A DNA stretch of 64,000 bases from CAVZBW01 sp963778465 (GCA_963778465.1 CAVZUK010000003.1:2604001-2668000), one strand, 5' to 3'; numbered from the stretch's first letter, positions 45,747 through 56,313 are shown. A program made the numbers and translations. Notes: a model not told the origin generated them from the letters alone.

Positions 45747-46646
45747 GTGGCGACTGGGGGCCCGGCGATCATCGAGGTGGCGGTCAACGGCCTGACCACC
45801 CCGGCTCGTAACCCTCACGTCCCGCGCACGCCGGACGCGGTCGCGCGGACCGCCTTGGCCTGCCTTCAGGCCGGGGCCGCGATCGTGCACACCCACACCC
45901 ACTCGATCGAGCTCCCTCCCTCGGAGAGCGTGCAGCTCTACGCCGAAGCCTGGTCGGCCGTCCTCCGCGAGCGGCCGGACGCGCTGCTCTACCCGACCCA
46001 ACTGCTCGGTCAAGACATGAGCGAGCGGCTTGCCCACCTGGACCCCCTGATCACCCGCGCCGGCCTCCGGGTCGCCCCGGTCGACCCGGGATGCGTGAAC
46101 GTCACCTGGGCGGACGACGACGGGTTGCCGACTGCACACGGATTGGGACCGTACGTCAACTCCGTCGAGGACATCCACTACGCCTTCGAATTGTGCGAGC
46201 GGCTGGCCCTCGGCCCGAGCATCGCCATCTACGAGCCGACGTGGCTCAATCACACGCTGGCCTTCGAGCGGGCGGGTCGGCTCCCCGCCGGAGCAATGGT
46301 CAAGCTCTACTTCGGGGGGCCGAGCGGTTACTTCGCCCGGGGCGAGGGCGTCTCGTTCGGCCTGCCCCCCACCGCCAAGGCGTTCGAGGCCTACCTGGAG
46401 ATGCTGGAGGGATCCCGCTGCCCCTGGTCGGTGTCGGTGCTCGGCGGCGACGTGCTGGGCACGCCGGTGGCCCGCCTGGCCCTGGAAGCCGGAGGGCACC
46501 TCAAGCTCGGCCTCGAGGACTATGCCGGTCCGGGGAGTCCGACCAACGAGGAGCTGGTTGCCCGAGCCGCCCAACTGGTCGCCGACACCGGCCGTCCGGT
46601 GGCGAGTCCCGGAGAGGCGGCCAGGATCCTCGGCCTTCCCCGCTGA
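45747..46646 (+). CDS. Beta-keto acid cleavage enzyme (BKACE, DUF849)
   Basis: 299 aa TIM-barrel Zn enzyme that cleaves a beta-keto acid with acetyl-CoA to give acetoacetate and a CoA ester. Seen: IIEVAVNGLTTPARNPHVPR, AGAAIVHTHTHSIELPPSES with metal His residues, YPTQLLGQDM, PGCVNVTWADDD, AMVKLYFGGPSGYFARGEGV, WSVSVLGGDVLGTPVARLAL, HLKLGLEDYAGPGSPTNEEL (Glu of the metal site) and a C-terminal helix. The start is a GTG 38 bases from the divergent SDR. It supports an acetyl-CoA-dependent end step for the catabolic block; the exact keto acid is unknown. Confidence 0.92.
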   Translation: MATGGPAIIEVAVNGLTTPARNPHVPRTPDAVARTALACLQAGAAIVHTHTHSIELPPSESVQLYAEAWSAVLRERPDALLYPTQLLGQDMSERLAHLDPLITRAGLRVAPVDPGCVNVTWADDDGLPTAHGLGPYVNSVEDIHYAFELCERLALGPSIAIYEPTWLNHTLAFERAGRLPAGAMVKLYFGGPSGYFARGEGVSFGLPPTAKAFEAYLEMLEGSRCPWSVSVLGGDVLGTPVARLALEAGGHLKLGLEDYAGPGSPTNEELVARAAQLVADTGRPVASPGEAARILGLPR

Positions 46647-46706
46647 CGCGTCCGGCCCGGGCCGGTCGACGCGGACTCCTGAGGCATGCGAGATGGTGGA
46701 ATCACG

Positions 46707-46719
46707 TTGATCTGATCAA
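46707..46719. promoter_or_regulatory. 13-bp inverted repeat upstream of the CoA-transferase gene
   Basis: TTGATC-T-GATCAA forms perfect 6-bp arms around one base, in an AT-richer patch 39 bases before the GTG of the CoA-transferase gene. It has the form of an operator for a TetR or GntR dimer. No experimentally known site of this exact sequence is implied. Confidence 0.4.
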
Positions 46720-46757
46720 TCTTTACGGGGTGGCTGGCCGGGTCGCAGGATGGACGG

Positions 46758-48149
46758 GTGAGCCTGTCGCTCCTCCCGCCCGCGTGGTCGGCCCTCGGAG
46801 GGGCCACCCGCCGGACGGAGGCAGTTCGGCTCGAGGGTGACCCGGCCGGGCTTCTTCCGTCCCGTCTTCGTGCCTTCGACGCGATGGCGTCGGCGATCGC
46901 GGCCGCACTCCTCGCGGCATCGGAGCTTGACGCCGTGCGCGTCGGGAAGCCGCCCGGCCCGGTGGTGCTGGGCTGCGACGAGGTCGCGCTGGCGGCCACC
47001 AGCGAGCGCTTCGGCCGGCGAGCGGGACAGGCGCCGCCGAACCTCTTCGCGCCGCTCTCGAGGTTCTGGAAGACCACCGACCGGTGGATCCGCTTGCACG
47101 CCAACTATCCCTGGCACCGCCAGCGGGCCCTCACGGTGTTGGGATGCCGCGACGACCCCGACGCGGTCACCGCGGCCATCGCCGGTTGGAAGGCATTGGA
47201 TCTCGAGGATGCCCTGGCCGGCGCCGGCGCCCTCGGCTATGTCGTCCGGACGCCATCGGAGTGGGCGGGGCACGCCCACGGGCAGGTCGTGGCGAGCCGT
47301 CCTTTGATCGATGTCGCCGAGCACCGCGCCAGCGGGCGCAGGTTCGGCGACGGGCGAGTGGCCGAGGGCGTTCGGGTCCTGGACCTGACCCGCGTGATCG
47401 CCGGACCGGTTGCGACGAGGACCCTCGCCGCGTGGGGAGCGAATGTCCTACGTCTCGACGGTCCGGGCCTGCCCGAAATCGACGACCAGACCATCGACAC
47501 TCTTTCCGGGAAGGCGAGCGCCACCCTCGATCTCGGCCGAGACCATGGCCAGCGCGAGGAACTCCTCGCACGAGCAGACCTCCTGATCCACGGCTACCGA
47601 CCCGGTGCTCTCTCGCGCTTCGGGCTGGACCCCGACGATCTTGCCGAGCGCCATCCCCACCTCGCGGTGGTGACCGTCTCTGCGTGGGGTGAGACCGGAC
47701 CGTGGGCCCGAAGGAGGGGGTTCGACTCGCTCGTGCAGTGCCCGACCGGCATTGCCACCGTCGAGGGGGATGCGCCGCGACCGGGCGCACTGCCCGCACA
47801 GGTCCTCGATCATGCGACGGGCTACCTGGCTGCGGCCGCAGGCCTCCGGGCCCTGGCCTGCGCTCAGCGAGGGGAACCGGTCCGCTCCGCCAGGCTCGCG
47901 CTCGCCGCCACCGCCCACTGGCTCATGAGCGGCGGTCTGACCGACCGTCGGCCGACACGAGAGTTGGATCCGGCACCGCACCTGGTGACCCTTCCCGGGC
48001 GCGGCAGCGACGTCGTGGTCGTCGGACCGCCTGGCCGGATCGAAGGCCGACGTCCCGGTTGGCGATCCACCACGCAGATCGGCGTCGATCCGCCGACGTT
48101 CGGGGACGGTGGACGCGGGGTGTGTGACATGGTGGACTGCGATCCATGA
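46758..48149 (+). CDS. Class III (CaiB/BaiF) CoA transferase
   Basis: 463 aa. Core motifs: VRVLDLTRVIAGPVATRTLA, AWGANVLRLDGPGLPEID, SGKASATLDLGRDHGQREEL, ADLLIHGYRPGALSRFGLDP, VVTVSAWGETGPWARRRGFD and ALPAQVLDHATGYLAAAAGL, where the Asp aligns with the catalytic Asp of formyl-CoA transferase. An N-terminal domain of about 190 residues precedes the core and resembles a second, degenerate half, seen in actinobacterial homologues. It would swap CoA between acids, activating a carboxylic substrate. GTG start. Its stop overlaps the SRPBCC start (ATGA). Confidence 0.9.
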   Translation: MSLSLLPPAWSALGGATRRTEAVRLEGDPAGLLPSRLRAFDAMASAIAAALLAASELDAVRVGKPPGPVVLGCDEVALAATSERFGRRAGQAPPNLFAPLSRFWKTTDRWIRLHANYPWHRQRALTVLGCRDDPDAVTAAIAGWKALDLEDALAGAGALGYVVRTPSEWAGHAHGQVVASRPLIDVAEHRASGRRFGDGRVAEGVRVLDLTRVIAGPVATRTLAAWGANVLRLDGPGLPEIDDQTIDTLSGKASATLDLGRDHGQREELLARADLLIHGYRPGALSRFGLDPDDLAERHPHLAVVTVSAWGETGPWARRRGFDSLVQCPTGIATVEGDAPRPGALPAQVLDHATGYLAAAAGLRALACAQRGEPVRSARLALAATAHWLMSGGLTDRRPTRELDPAPHLVTLPGRGSDVVVVGPPGRIEGRRPGWRSTTQIGVDPPTFGDGGRGVCDMVDCDP

Positions 48150-48607
48150 CGGACCGACTCACCGTTTCCCGTGATCTCGCCACTTCTCCGGAGGAGGTGT
48201 ATGCCGCAATCTCGGACGTGACCCGCATGGGCGAGTGGTCCGAGGAGTGCTACGCCTGCGAGTGGCACGAGGGCTTCGACCATCCCGAGGTTGGTGCCAC
48301 CTTCGACGGGCACAACCGGAACGGCACCCAGGAGTGGACGACCCAGGGCAAGGTGATCGAGGCCGAGCCCGGTCGCGCATTCGCCTTCGAGTGCTCGATG
48401 CACGACTATCACTACTCCACCTGGGGCTACCGGATCGAGCCCGCGGAAGGCGGCTGCAGAATCACGGAGTGGAGCGACGACCTTCGGCCCGAGCAAGCGC
48501 TGGAATACAGCAAGCAACTGTCGGGCGTAGACGATCGTGCCGCCCGCAACCGCCAGACGATGACCCGCACGCTCGACCGTCTCGCCACCTCGCTCGAAGG
48601 TTCTTGA
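48146..48607 (+). CDS. SRPBCC-family (polyketide cyclase-like) protein
   Basis: 153 aa START-like fold: TVSRDLATSPEEVYAAISDV, TRMGEWSEECYACEWHEGF, VGATFDGHNRNGTQEWTTQG, VIEAEPGRAFAFECSMHDYH, YRIEPAEGGCRITEWSDDLR, and a C-terminal helix with RQTMTRTLDRLATSLEG. The family binds hydrophobic ligands and includes polyketide cyclases. The ATG overlaps the CoA-transferase stop by 4 bases, so equal production and a shared pathway are likely. Confidence 0.92.
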   Translation: MTDRLTVSRDLATSPEEVYAAISDVTRMGEWSEECYACEWHEGFDHPEVGATFDGHNRNGTQEWTTQGKVIEAEPGRAFAFECSMHDYHYSTWGYRIEPAEGGCRITEWSDDLRPEQALEYSKQLSGVDDRAARNRQTMTRTLDRLATSLEGS

Positions 48608-48660
48608 TCCGCAGACGACTCCTCGCGCGGGGCCGGAATCGCCAAGAATGGCGGCCGGGA

Positions 48661-48687
48661 CGTCACAGACGAGGGGTAAGTGACGTC
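48661..48687 (+). promoter_or_regulatory. ECF41/SigJ-type promoter
   Basis: CGTCACA (48661-48667), 16 bases, then CGTC (48684-48687). The known ECF41 target promoter is TGTCACA, 16-17 bases, CGTC, so only the first base differs. The gene for an ECF41 sigma factor is second in the operon that follows, fitting autoregulation. The expected transcript start is only a few bases before the ATG at 48696. Confidence 0.7.
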
Positions 48688-48695
48688 ATGGTGGC

Positions 48696-49934
48696 ATGCG
48701 AGGATCAGAGAACGATCGTGTAGTGGTGATCGGGGCCGGCCTTGCCGGGCTCACGGCGGCCGCGACGGCCGCCCGTGCCGGGCAGGAGGTGGTCCTGGTC
48801 GAGGCGCATCGGCCTGGTGGGCGTGCCAGGACCGACAGCAGGGGCGGGTACCTGTTCAACCAGGGCCCCCACGCCCTCTACCGGGGCGGTCCGGCGTGGC
48901 GGATCCTTCGTGAGCTGGGTGTGCCGCACCACGGCCACAATCCGCCGTTCCGCGGCATGCTCGGGGTCCGGGACGGCAAGCTGGTCCGGCTTCTGCGTGG
49001 CACACCGATCGCGTCGATCGCGTCCAAGCTGGCAGCCGGTCGCTCTGCCCCTCGGGCCGGAAAGAGCACTACCGAATGGATCGACGCGCTCTCCTTGCGA
49101 CCGTCGGAGGCGGAGTTGTTGCGGGTGGGTGCGCGCGTGGCCACCTACGTAGCGGACCTGGATCACCTGCCGGCGGAGCTAGCCGCCGCACAGTTGCGCA
49201 ACGCGCTGGTGCGTGGCGTGTCCTACCTGGACGGAGGCTGGGGCACCCTCGTCGAGGGCCTCGCCGCAGCAGCGACCGCCGAAGGGGTGGTGATCCGTCC
49301 TCACGGCGCAGCGGTAGGGATCGGTGGTGCCCCCGGAGGGTGGGAGGTGGCGATGGCAGGCGATGAGTCCCTCCGCGCCCGCGCCGTCGTCGTGGCGACC
49401 GGCGGGCCGGCCTCCGTCCGAAAGCTCCTGCCGATCGACCCGGGGTGGGGCGAGCTCGGACCGGACGTGACCGCTGCGTGCCTGGAGCTCGGGCTGCGGG
49501 GACGCCGCCCACCCATCGTCTTCGGCTTGGACAGTCCCCTCTACCTGTCGCCCCACTGCCCCCCGGGGAATCTCGCGCCCAGAGGCGGATCGCTCGTGCA
49601 TGCCCTGCGCTACGGCTCCCGTCGCGGTCACGCCGACCGCGACGAGCTCTGGGATCTCGCCCGGCTGGCCGGCATCACTCGGGAGCACGTGGTCGAAGAG
49701 CGGTTCTTGGCTCGCATGGTGGTCTCCCACGCCCTCCCGTCGCCCGAGGTGGGCCTGAGAGGGCGGCCCGGAACATCGGTTGGCGGCGCCCCTGGCGTCT
49801 TCGTGGCCGGCGACTGGGTGGGGCCCCTCGGCTGGCTGGCGGATGCTTCGATGGCCAGTGGCCGGAGCGCCGGGCGCCTCGCGGCCGAGGCCGCCGCCGA
49901 GGTGGGGCGCTTTCGGACCTCCCGGGTGGCATGA
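48696..49934 (+). CDS. FAD-dependent NAD(P)-binding oxidoreductase (phytoene-desaturase-like)
   Basis: 412 aa flavoprotein. An N-terminal dinucleotide motif VVVIGAGLAGLTAAATAARA is followed by the Glu for ribose (VVLVEAHRPGGRARTDSRGG) and YLFNQGPHALYRGGPAW. The middle has YLDGGWGTLVEGLAAAATAE, and the C-terminal FAD motif is APGVFVAGDWVGPLGWLADA followed by SMASGRSAGRLAA. This is the amine oxidase/carotenoid-desaturase layout. No Shine-Dalgarno precedes the ATG, consistent with a near-leaderless message from the ECF41 promoter. The stop overlaps the sigma factor start (ATGA). Substrate unknown. Confidence 0.92.
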   Translation: MRGSENDRVVVIGAGLAGLTAAATAARAGQEVVLVEAHRPGGRARTDSRGGYLFNQGPHALYRGGPAWRILRELGVPHHGHNPPFRGMLGVRDGKLVRLLRGTPIASIASKLAAGRSAPRAGKSTTEWIDALSLRPSEAELLRVGARVATYVADLDHLPAELAAAQLRNALVRGVSYLDGGWGTLVEGLAAAATAEGVVIRPHGAAVGIGGAPGGWEVAMAGDESLRARAVVVATGGPASVRKLLPIDPGWGELGPDVTAACLELGLRGRRPPIVFGLDSPLYLSPHCPPGNLAPRGGSLVHALRYGSRRGHADRDELWDLARLAGITREHVVEERFLARMVVSHALPSPEVGLRGRPGTSVGGAPGVFVAGDWVGPLGWLADASMASGRSAGRLAAEAAAEVGRFRTSRVA

Positions 49935-50851
49935 ACGCTCCCGAACGGGCCGCTGCTCTGGAGCTGTTCGAGGGTGAGCGTCCACGCCTGACCGGGCTGG
50001 CCTACCGCATCACCGCGTCGATCCCCGACGCCGAGGATGTGGTCCAAGAGACCTGGCTCCGCTGGTCCGCCGCCGACCAGGAGTCCATCGTCAATCCGGC
50101 CGGTTGGCTCACGACCGTCGCTTCGCGCCTGGCGCTCGATCGCCTGCGCGCACAACGCCGGCGTCGGGAGGTCTACGTGGGGCCGTGGCTCCCGGATCCC
50201 GTCACGAACGAGCCGTCCCCGGAGGAATCGGCGGAGCTGTCGGAGTCGCTCACCGTCGGGTTCCTCGTCGTCCTGGACCGACTCGGGCCGGCCGAGCGGG
50301 TCGCCTTCTTGCTCGGGGAGGTCTTTGGCGAGTCGTACGCGGTCATCGCCGAGACGCTCGGCAAGAGCGAGGATGCGTGCCGGCAGCTCCTGTCGCGCGC
50401 CCGGCGCAAGGTCCGCGAGGCGAGGCCGACGAGCCGGGGGGACATCCCGTCGCCGGCCCCCCTCGAGCTCCTCGGCGAGCTGATGACGGCGGTCCTCGAG
50501 GGCGAAGAGGAACGCGCCCTCAGTCTCCTCGACCCCGAGGTGGTGCTCGTCTCCGACGGCGGGCCGGACCGGCGGGCCGCTCGCCACCCGGTGGTGGGCG
50601 CTCACCGGGTCCAGCGGTTGATCTCCGGTGGCTGGCGTCTGTTCGGCTTCAAGGCCCGCCCGACGGACCCCACCCAGTTGCCGCCCGCGCGGATCGCGAC
50701 GGTCAACTCCACCCCCTCGATCGTGTTCGATGCCGAGGGCGGGCCCGTGATCCTCTCGGCAGAGGCCGCCGACGGAAGGATCACCCGGATCTGGGTCCGG
50801 CTGAACCCCGACAAGACCGCTGCCCTGGATGGGGCGCTCGAGCTCATCTAG
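49931..50851 (+). CDS. sigJ: ECF41-type RNA polymerase sigma factor (SigJ-like)
   Basis: 306 aa. Region 2 (RLTGLAYRITASIPDAEDVV, QETWLRW), the linker signature GPWLPDPVTNEPSPEE (ECF41 WLPEP motif), and region 4 (LGPAERVAFLLGEVFGESYA, SEDACRQLLSRARRKVREAR) are followed by a SnoaL-like C-terminal domain. That domain holds VSDGGPDRRAA (ECF41 DGGGK region) and RLNPDKTAAL (NPDKL region). In ECF41 factors the C-terminal extension controls activity in place of an anti-sigma factor, and none is encoded here. The gene is coupled to the FAD oxidoreductase, its likely target along with itself. Confidence 0.94.
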   Translation: MNAPERAAALELFEGERPRLTGLAYRITASIPDAEDVVQETWLRWSAADQESIVNPAGWLTTVASRLALDRLRAQRRRREVYVGPWLPDPVTNEPSPEESAELSESLTVGFLVVLDRLGPAERVAFLLGEVFGESYAVIAETLGKSEDACRQLLSRARRKVREARPTSRGDIPSPAPLELLGELMTAVLEGEEERALSLLDPEVVLVSDGGPDRRAARHPVVGAHRVQRLISGGWRLFGFKARPTDPTQLPPARIATVNSTPSIVFDAEGGPVILSAEAADGRITRIWVRLNPDKTAALDGALELI

Positions 50852-50876
50852 AGGTGGTCGGTAGATTCAGTAGCAT

Positions 50877-50902
50877 TTGACTGGATCGAATATAGTAAAG
50901 TT
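50877..50902 (+). promoter_or_regulatory. AT-rich promoter-like segment before the tetR gene
   Basis: A TATAGT (50891-50896) lies 13 bases before the ATG, in an unusually AT-rich patch that also has TTGACT at 50877-50882. The two elements are only 8 bases apart, so they cannot serve as one -35/-10 pair. TATAGT alone fits a -10 element giving a very short leader. Arms ATCGA and TCGAT flank the patch. Confidence 0.35.
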
Positions 50903-50908
50903 CCATCG

Positions 50909-51673
50909 ATGTCGCAGTCGACCACCGAATCCGTGTCGACCGCGGAGGCCGTGTCGCCGCCAGGGTCCGCGTCGAGAACCCGGTCCGGATCGCCGGCAGA
51001 GCACGCGTCCACCGGAGCGCCCGGCCAGAGACGGTCCGGGTACCACTCGCCTCTTCGGCAGCGCCAGGCAGCGGAGACCCGGCTGGTCGTCCTGCGAGCC
51101 GGGATGCAGCTCTTTGGCGAGCGTGGATGGGCCGGGACGACCCTGGCAGCGGTAGCCAAGGAGGCGGGCACCTCGGTGGAGACGGTCTATTCGATCTTCG
51201 GGTCGAAGGCCGGTCTCCTGATGGCGGCCATGGACGTCGCCATCATCGGCGACGACGAGGTAGCGCCGATGGTCGAGCGGGAAAGCTTCGCCGCTCTCGG
51301 GTCGGGTAGGAAGCGGGATCGGCTGAGGAGGGCGGCGCACCTGGCGCAGGAGTCCTATGCGCGCACGCTGCCGGTGCTGCGGGCGCTCGAGGAGGCGGCG
51401 GCGAGCGACGACACGGCACGAGCCCGCCTGGTCCAATACGAGGACGACCGCCGGAGGGTCATCGAGGCCGGTCTGGAGTTGATCGTCGGGCGCCCCGTCC
51501 CGGTCGCGGTGGTCGACGCCGTCTGGGTCCTGGCGAGTCCGGAGACGCTCCGCATGCTCACCGAGGGACGGCCCTGGTCGATCGTCGAGTACGAGGAATG
51601 GTTGGTGCAGATGGTCGAGGCGGCCCTCGGCCTGGGTGGGGCCACCGCTGGCGGAAAGGCAGATCGAAGATGA
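50909..51673 (+). CDS. TetR-family transcriptional regulator
   Basis: 254 aa. A disordered N-terminal tail of about 45 Ser/Thr/Gly-rich residues precedes the DNA-binding domain: RLVVLRAGMQLFGERGWAGT, TLAAVAKEAGTSVETVYSIF, GSKAGLLMAAMDVAI. The ligand-binding half is all helical (LAQESYARTLPVLRALEEAA, VVDAVWVLASPETLRML). No Shine-Dalgarno is evident, so the message may be leaderless or the true start further in. The gene is separated by 3 bases from the following secreted-protein gene, with which it may be cotranscribed. Confidence 0.92.
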   Translation: MSQSTTESVSTAEAVSPPGSASRTRSGSPAEHASTGAPGQRRSGYHSPLRQRQAAETRLVVLRAGMQLFGERGWAGTTLAAVAKEAGTSVETVYSIFGSKAGLLMAAMDVAIIGDDEVAPMVERESFAALGSGRKRDRLRRAAHLAQESYARTLPVLRALEEAAASDDTARARLVQYEDDRRRVIEAGLELIVGRPVPVAVVDAVWVLASPETLRMLTEGRPWSIVEYEEWLVQMVEAALGLGGATAGGKADRR

Positions 51674-51676
51674 CCA

Positions 51677-53131
51677 ATGCAGGAATGGGCTCGACGCGGT
51701 CGGCGCGTCGTCGTGGCGCTTGCCACGACGGTCTCTGCGGTGGTTCTGGTGGTCTCCGTCCTCGCCTCGGGAGCCGGTGCGGCGCCGACGACCGGCACGA
51801 CGAGCGGGCCAATCGGCGCGGCACCTGCTGCCACCAGCCCGGTCAGTCCCACGAGTCTGGAGTTCGCGCCCCAGCCGCCCTTCACCACCAGCCCGCCCCA
51901 ACAGCTGACGTTCACCAACACGACATCCGCCCCGGTCGACGTCTCCACCTCGGTGGGTCCGTATGGCTTCGCCCTGACTGGCTGCCCATCGAGCACCCCG
52001 GTGCAGCCGGGGAAGTCGTGCGTCGTGAACGTGGTCTTCCAGTCGGGCTACGGCCCCGAGACCGTCAGCGCGACGATCGACTTCTGGGTCGGCCAGGCCG
52101 TGGTCGCTCGCGTGCCCGTGACGGCCCACGTCCTGCCCATCGTCTTCACTCCCTCCGGGCCGGTCAACCTCGGATCCGTGCCCGCCGGAAAGACGGGCAG
52201 CACGGTCACCGTCAGCCTGCGCAGCTACTGGACGGTCGCCACGTCCATCACGAGCGTGCACACGACGCCGGGCTCGGGCTTCACCGTGACGGGGACGACG
52301 TGTGGTGGGCCGATTCCTTCGGGGGCGACCTGCACGGTCTCCCTCGCCTACGCACCCGGCTTGCACGTGGGACCGGCCACGGACCAACTCACCGTGACCG
52401 GTCCCTGGGGTGGACCGGGCCAGGAGACCCTGCCGCTCCAGGCCGTGGGGTTGGCGGCGCCGATCCTGTCGGCCTCCCCGACCAGCCTCAGCTTTCCGAC
52501 GCCACAGCAGGTCGGAACGTCCAGTCCCCCGCAGACCGTCAACGTCACCAACGTCGGGACGGCTCCCCTGACGGTGGTGGGGAACTTCTCCCTTACGTCG
52601 AACTACCTCTTCGGCGGCACCTGCGACGGAGCGAACCTCTCGCCGGGGCAGTCCTGTCAGGTCATCGTGACGTACCGGCCGGAGGGTGAGGGGGTCTCCC
52701 CACGCGACTTCCGCCTGGGGCTCTGGGACATCAGGGACCCCTCGGTGGCCGTCAGCATCCCGATCACCACGGGTCTCGTGCTGCCACTGTTCTTCACTCC
52801 CCCAGCCCTCAACCTGCCGGCAACGCCGGTCGACGGCGTGAGCCCCCCGGAGGTCATCACGGTCCGCAACTTCAACTCCGTTGCGGTCACGATCAACGGC
52901 TATCGACTCCCCAACAGCCCGGACTTCGAGGTCACCAATTTCGAGAACTGCACCGGCTCACTGGCCAGCGGAGCCACCTGTCAGATCGTGGTCCGAGCCC
53001 ATCCGACCAAGACCGGACCTCTCAATGGACAGCTGGTGATCTCGGGTCCCTTCTACGGGCCCATCGCCTCGGAGACGGTTGCCCTGTCGGGCACCGGCAC
53101 GGCGAGCATCGGGCGTCCTCGCCGCCACTGA
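51677..53131 (+). CDS. Secreted protein with choice-of-anchor D (ASH/Ig-like) domains
   Basis: 484 aa. A basic N-terminus and hydrophobic core (VVVALATTVSAVVLVVSVLA) form a signal peptide cleaved near GAGAA. Four Ig-like domains of about 100 residues follow, each ending in the choice-of-anchor D pattern: CPSSTPVQPGKSCVVNVVF, CGGPIPSGATCTVSLAY, CDGANLSPGQSCQVIVTYRP, CTGSLASGATCQIVVRAHP. The paired Cys in each should form a disulfide. Such domains occur in surface or extracellular proteins of Acidimicrobiia and other Actinomycetota. No anchor is seen at the C-terminus (ASIGRPRRH), so release is likely. Function unknown. Confidence 0.85.
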   Translation: MQEWARRGRRVVVALATTVSAVVLVVSVLASGAGAAPTTGTTSGPIGAAPAATSPVSPTSLEFAPQPPFTTSPPQQLTFTNTTSAPVDVSTSVGPYGFALTGCPSSTPVQPGKSCVVNVVFQSGYGPETVSATIDFWVGQAVVARVPVTAHVLPIVFTPSGPVNLGSVPAGKTGSTVTVSLRSYWTVATSITSVHTTPGSGFTVTGTTCGGPIPSGATCTVSLAYAPGLHVGPATDQLTVTGPWGGPGQETLPLQAVGLAAPILSASPTSLSFPTPQQVGTSSPPQTVNVTNVGTAPLTVVGNFSLTSNYLFGGTCDGANLSPGQSCQVIVTYRPEGEGVSPRDFRLGLWDIRDPSVAVSIPITTGLVLPLFFTPPALNLPATPVDGVSPPEVITVRNFNSVAVTINGYRLPNSPDFEVTNFENCTGSLASGATCQIVVRAHPTKTGPLNGQLVISGPFYGPIASETVALSGTGTASIGRPRRH

Positions 53132-53138
53132 TCGGCGA

Positions 53139-53152
53139 GCCGGATATCCGGC
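53139..53152. terminator. Palindromic hairpin after the secreted-protein gene
   Basis: GCCGG-ATAT-CCGGC is a perfect 5-bp stem with a 4-base loop, starting 8 bases after the stop codon. No T-run follows, so it is a possible but weak terminator, common in form for high-GC Actinomycetota. Confidence 0.35.
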
Positions 53153-53209
53153 ACTGGTCACCGCGCCGGCCGGCGGCCGGTGGTCATCGTGCGGTGTTGC
53201 CGAGGTCCA

Positions 53210-53400
53210 TCACGAGCTCGGCCACCCCTTCCGCCAAGAGGTCGCAGACGGCCCGGAAGTCCCGGACGTCGGCGGGCCGTGCCACGACCCGCCGCTCCTC
53301 CCTGGCCACGAGCCGGGCGGTCTCTTGGAGGTCCTCGAGCGTCGAGGCGGCATAGCCCGTCGTCGCAAAGGGGCGCAGATGTCGCAGGCGATCACGTCGC
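53210..53400 (-). pseudogene. Remnant of a mycofactocin-coupled-type SDR
   Basis: One minus-strand frame reads MIACDICAPL and the neighbouring frame continues with FATTGYAASTLEDLQETARL, VAREERRVVARPADVRDFRA and VCDLLAEGVAEL. Together these match the segment after the first glycine motif of mycofactocin-coupled SDRs (DICAP, long insertion with EDLxETxRLVE, ADVRD). Both the nucleotide-binding start and the catalytic half are missing, and there is a frameshift near 53365. Confidence 0.55.
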
Positions 53401-53457
53401 CCCCTCTTGCGCGAGCCGCACGACTCCGTGCGGCTCATGGTGAGTTCAACCGCGCGC

Positions 53458-53865
53458 TCAGAAGAGGTTGTTGTTCGGGTTGGTGGCCAGCACGCTGAGG
53501 GTGCCCGAGGACTTGTTGGCCACGTAGGCCGACCAGCCGTCCGGACTGCTCACGACCCCGTCGGGTGCCGATCCAACGGGCGCCGTCGATACCACCGTGG
53601 GGGGCACCTCGGGCTTGATCATGGACGCCGTCGCCAGCGAGGAGCTGGTGGCGAGCACCCCGCCTGCGGAGCCGGCGTGGACCGCCACCTCGAGCGGTTG
53701 GCCAGGGACGGCCACGGTGACGCACGTAGAGTCTCGCCCAGGGAGCGGATTTGTCAATGCGTGAGGACCCGCATGGGCCAAAAGCCCGACCAAGACCCAA
53801 ACGCCACACAGCCAAGTCGAAAGAGATGGGCGTGGGTCACCGACGTCCGGGCCCAGCCCGCTCAC
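53458..53865 (-). pseudogene. Short frame ending in a single YVTN-type repeat
   Basis: The frame encodes 135 aa. Its last 40 residues (APVGSAPDGVVSSPDGWSAY, VANKSSGTLSVLA) are one blade of a YVTN beta-propeller; working proteins have many blades and a signal peptide. The upstream part has a short hydrophobic stretch (LCGVWVLVGLLAHAG) but no further repeat. Most likely the residue of a lost secreted propeller. From here to 54009 I see no other gene. Confidence 0.35.
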
Positions 53866-54009
53866 GAGTCGGGCGAACCCCGGTGCGGGCGATCGGCGGC
53901 ATCGAGGGGTTTCCGGTGGATTGCGGCCACGCCGACTCTGACGACAACGCCGGACGGGGCCCCCCGAACCTGTCCGGTCGGGCCCGAGGGAGCGCGATAC
54001 GCGCTGGCG

Positions 54010-56250
<2,241 letters not shown>

Positions 56251-56284
56251 CGTGCTCCCTCCCACTGCTCGTCCTGCTCAGTTG

Positions 56285-56313
56285 ACTCTGGACTCCATTT
56301 GAGGGCGTGTCAA
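56285..56313 (-). promoter_or_regulatory. Possible katG promoter
   Basis: Minus strand: TTGACA (56313-56308), 17 bases, CAGAGT (56290-56285), 35 bases before the ATG of katG. The -35 is perfect and the -10 poor. A 7-bp stem-loop (GCCCGGG/CCCGGGC, 56316-56338) lies just upstream. Confidence 0.4.
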
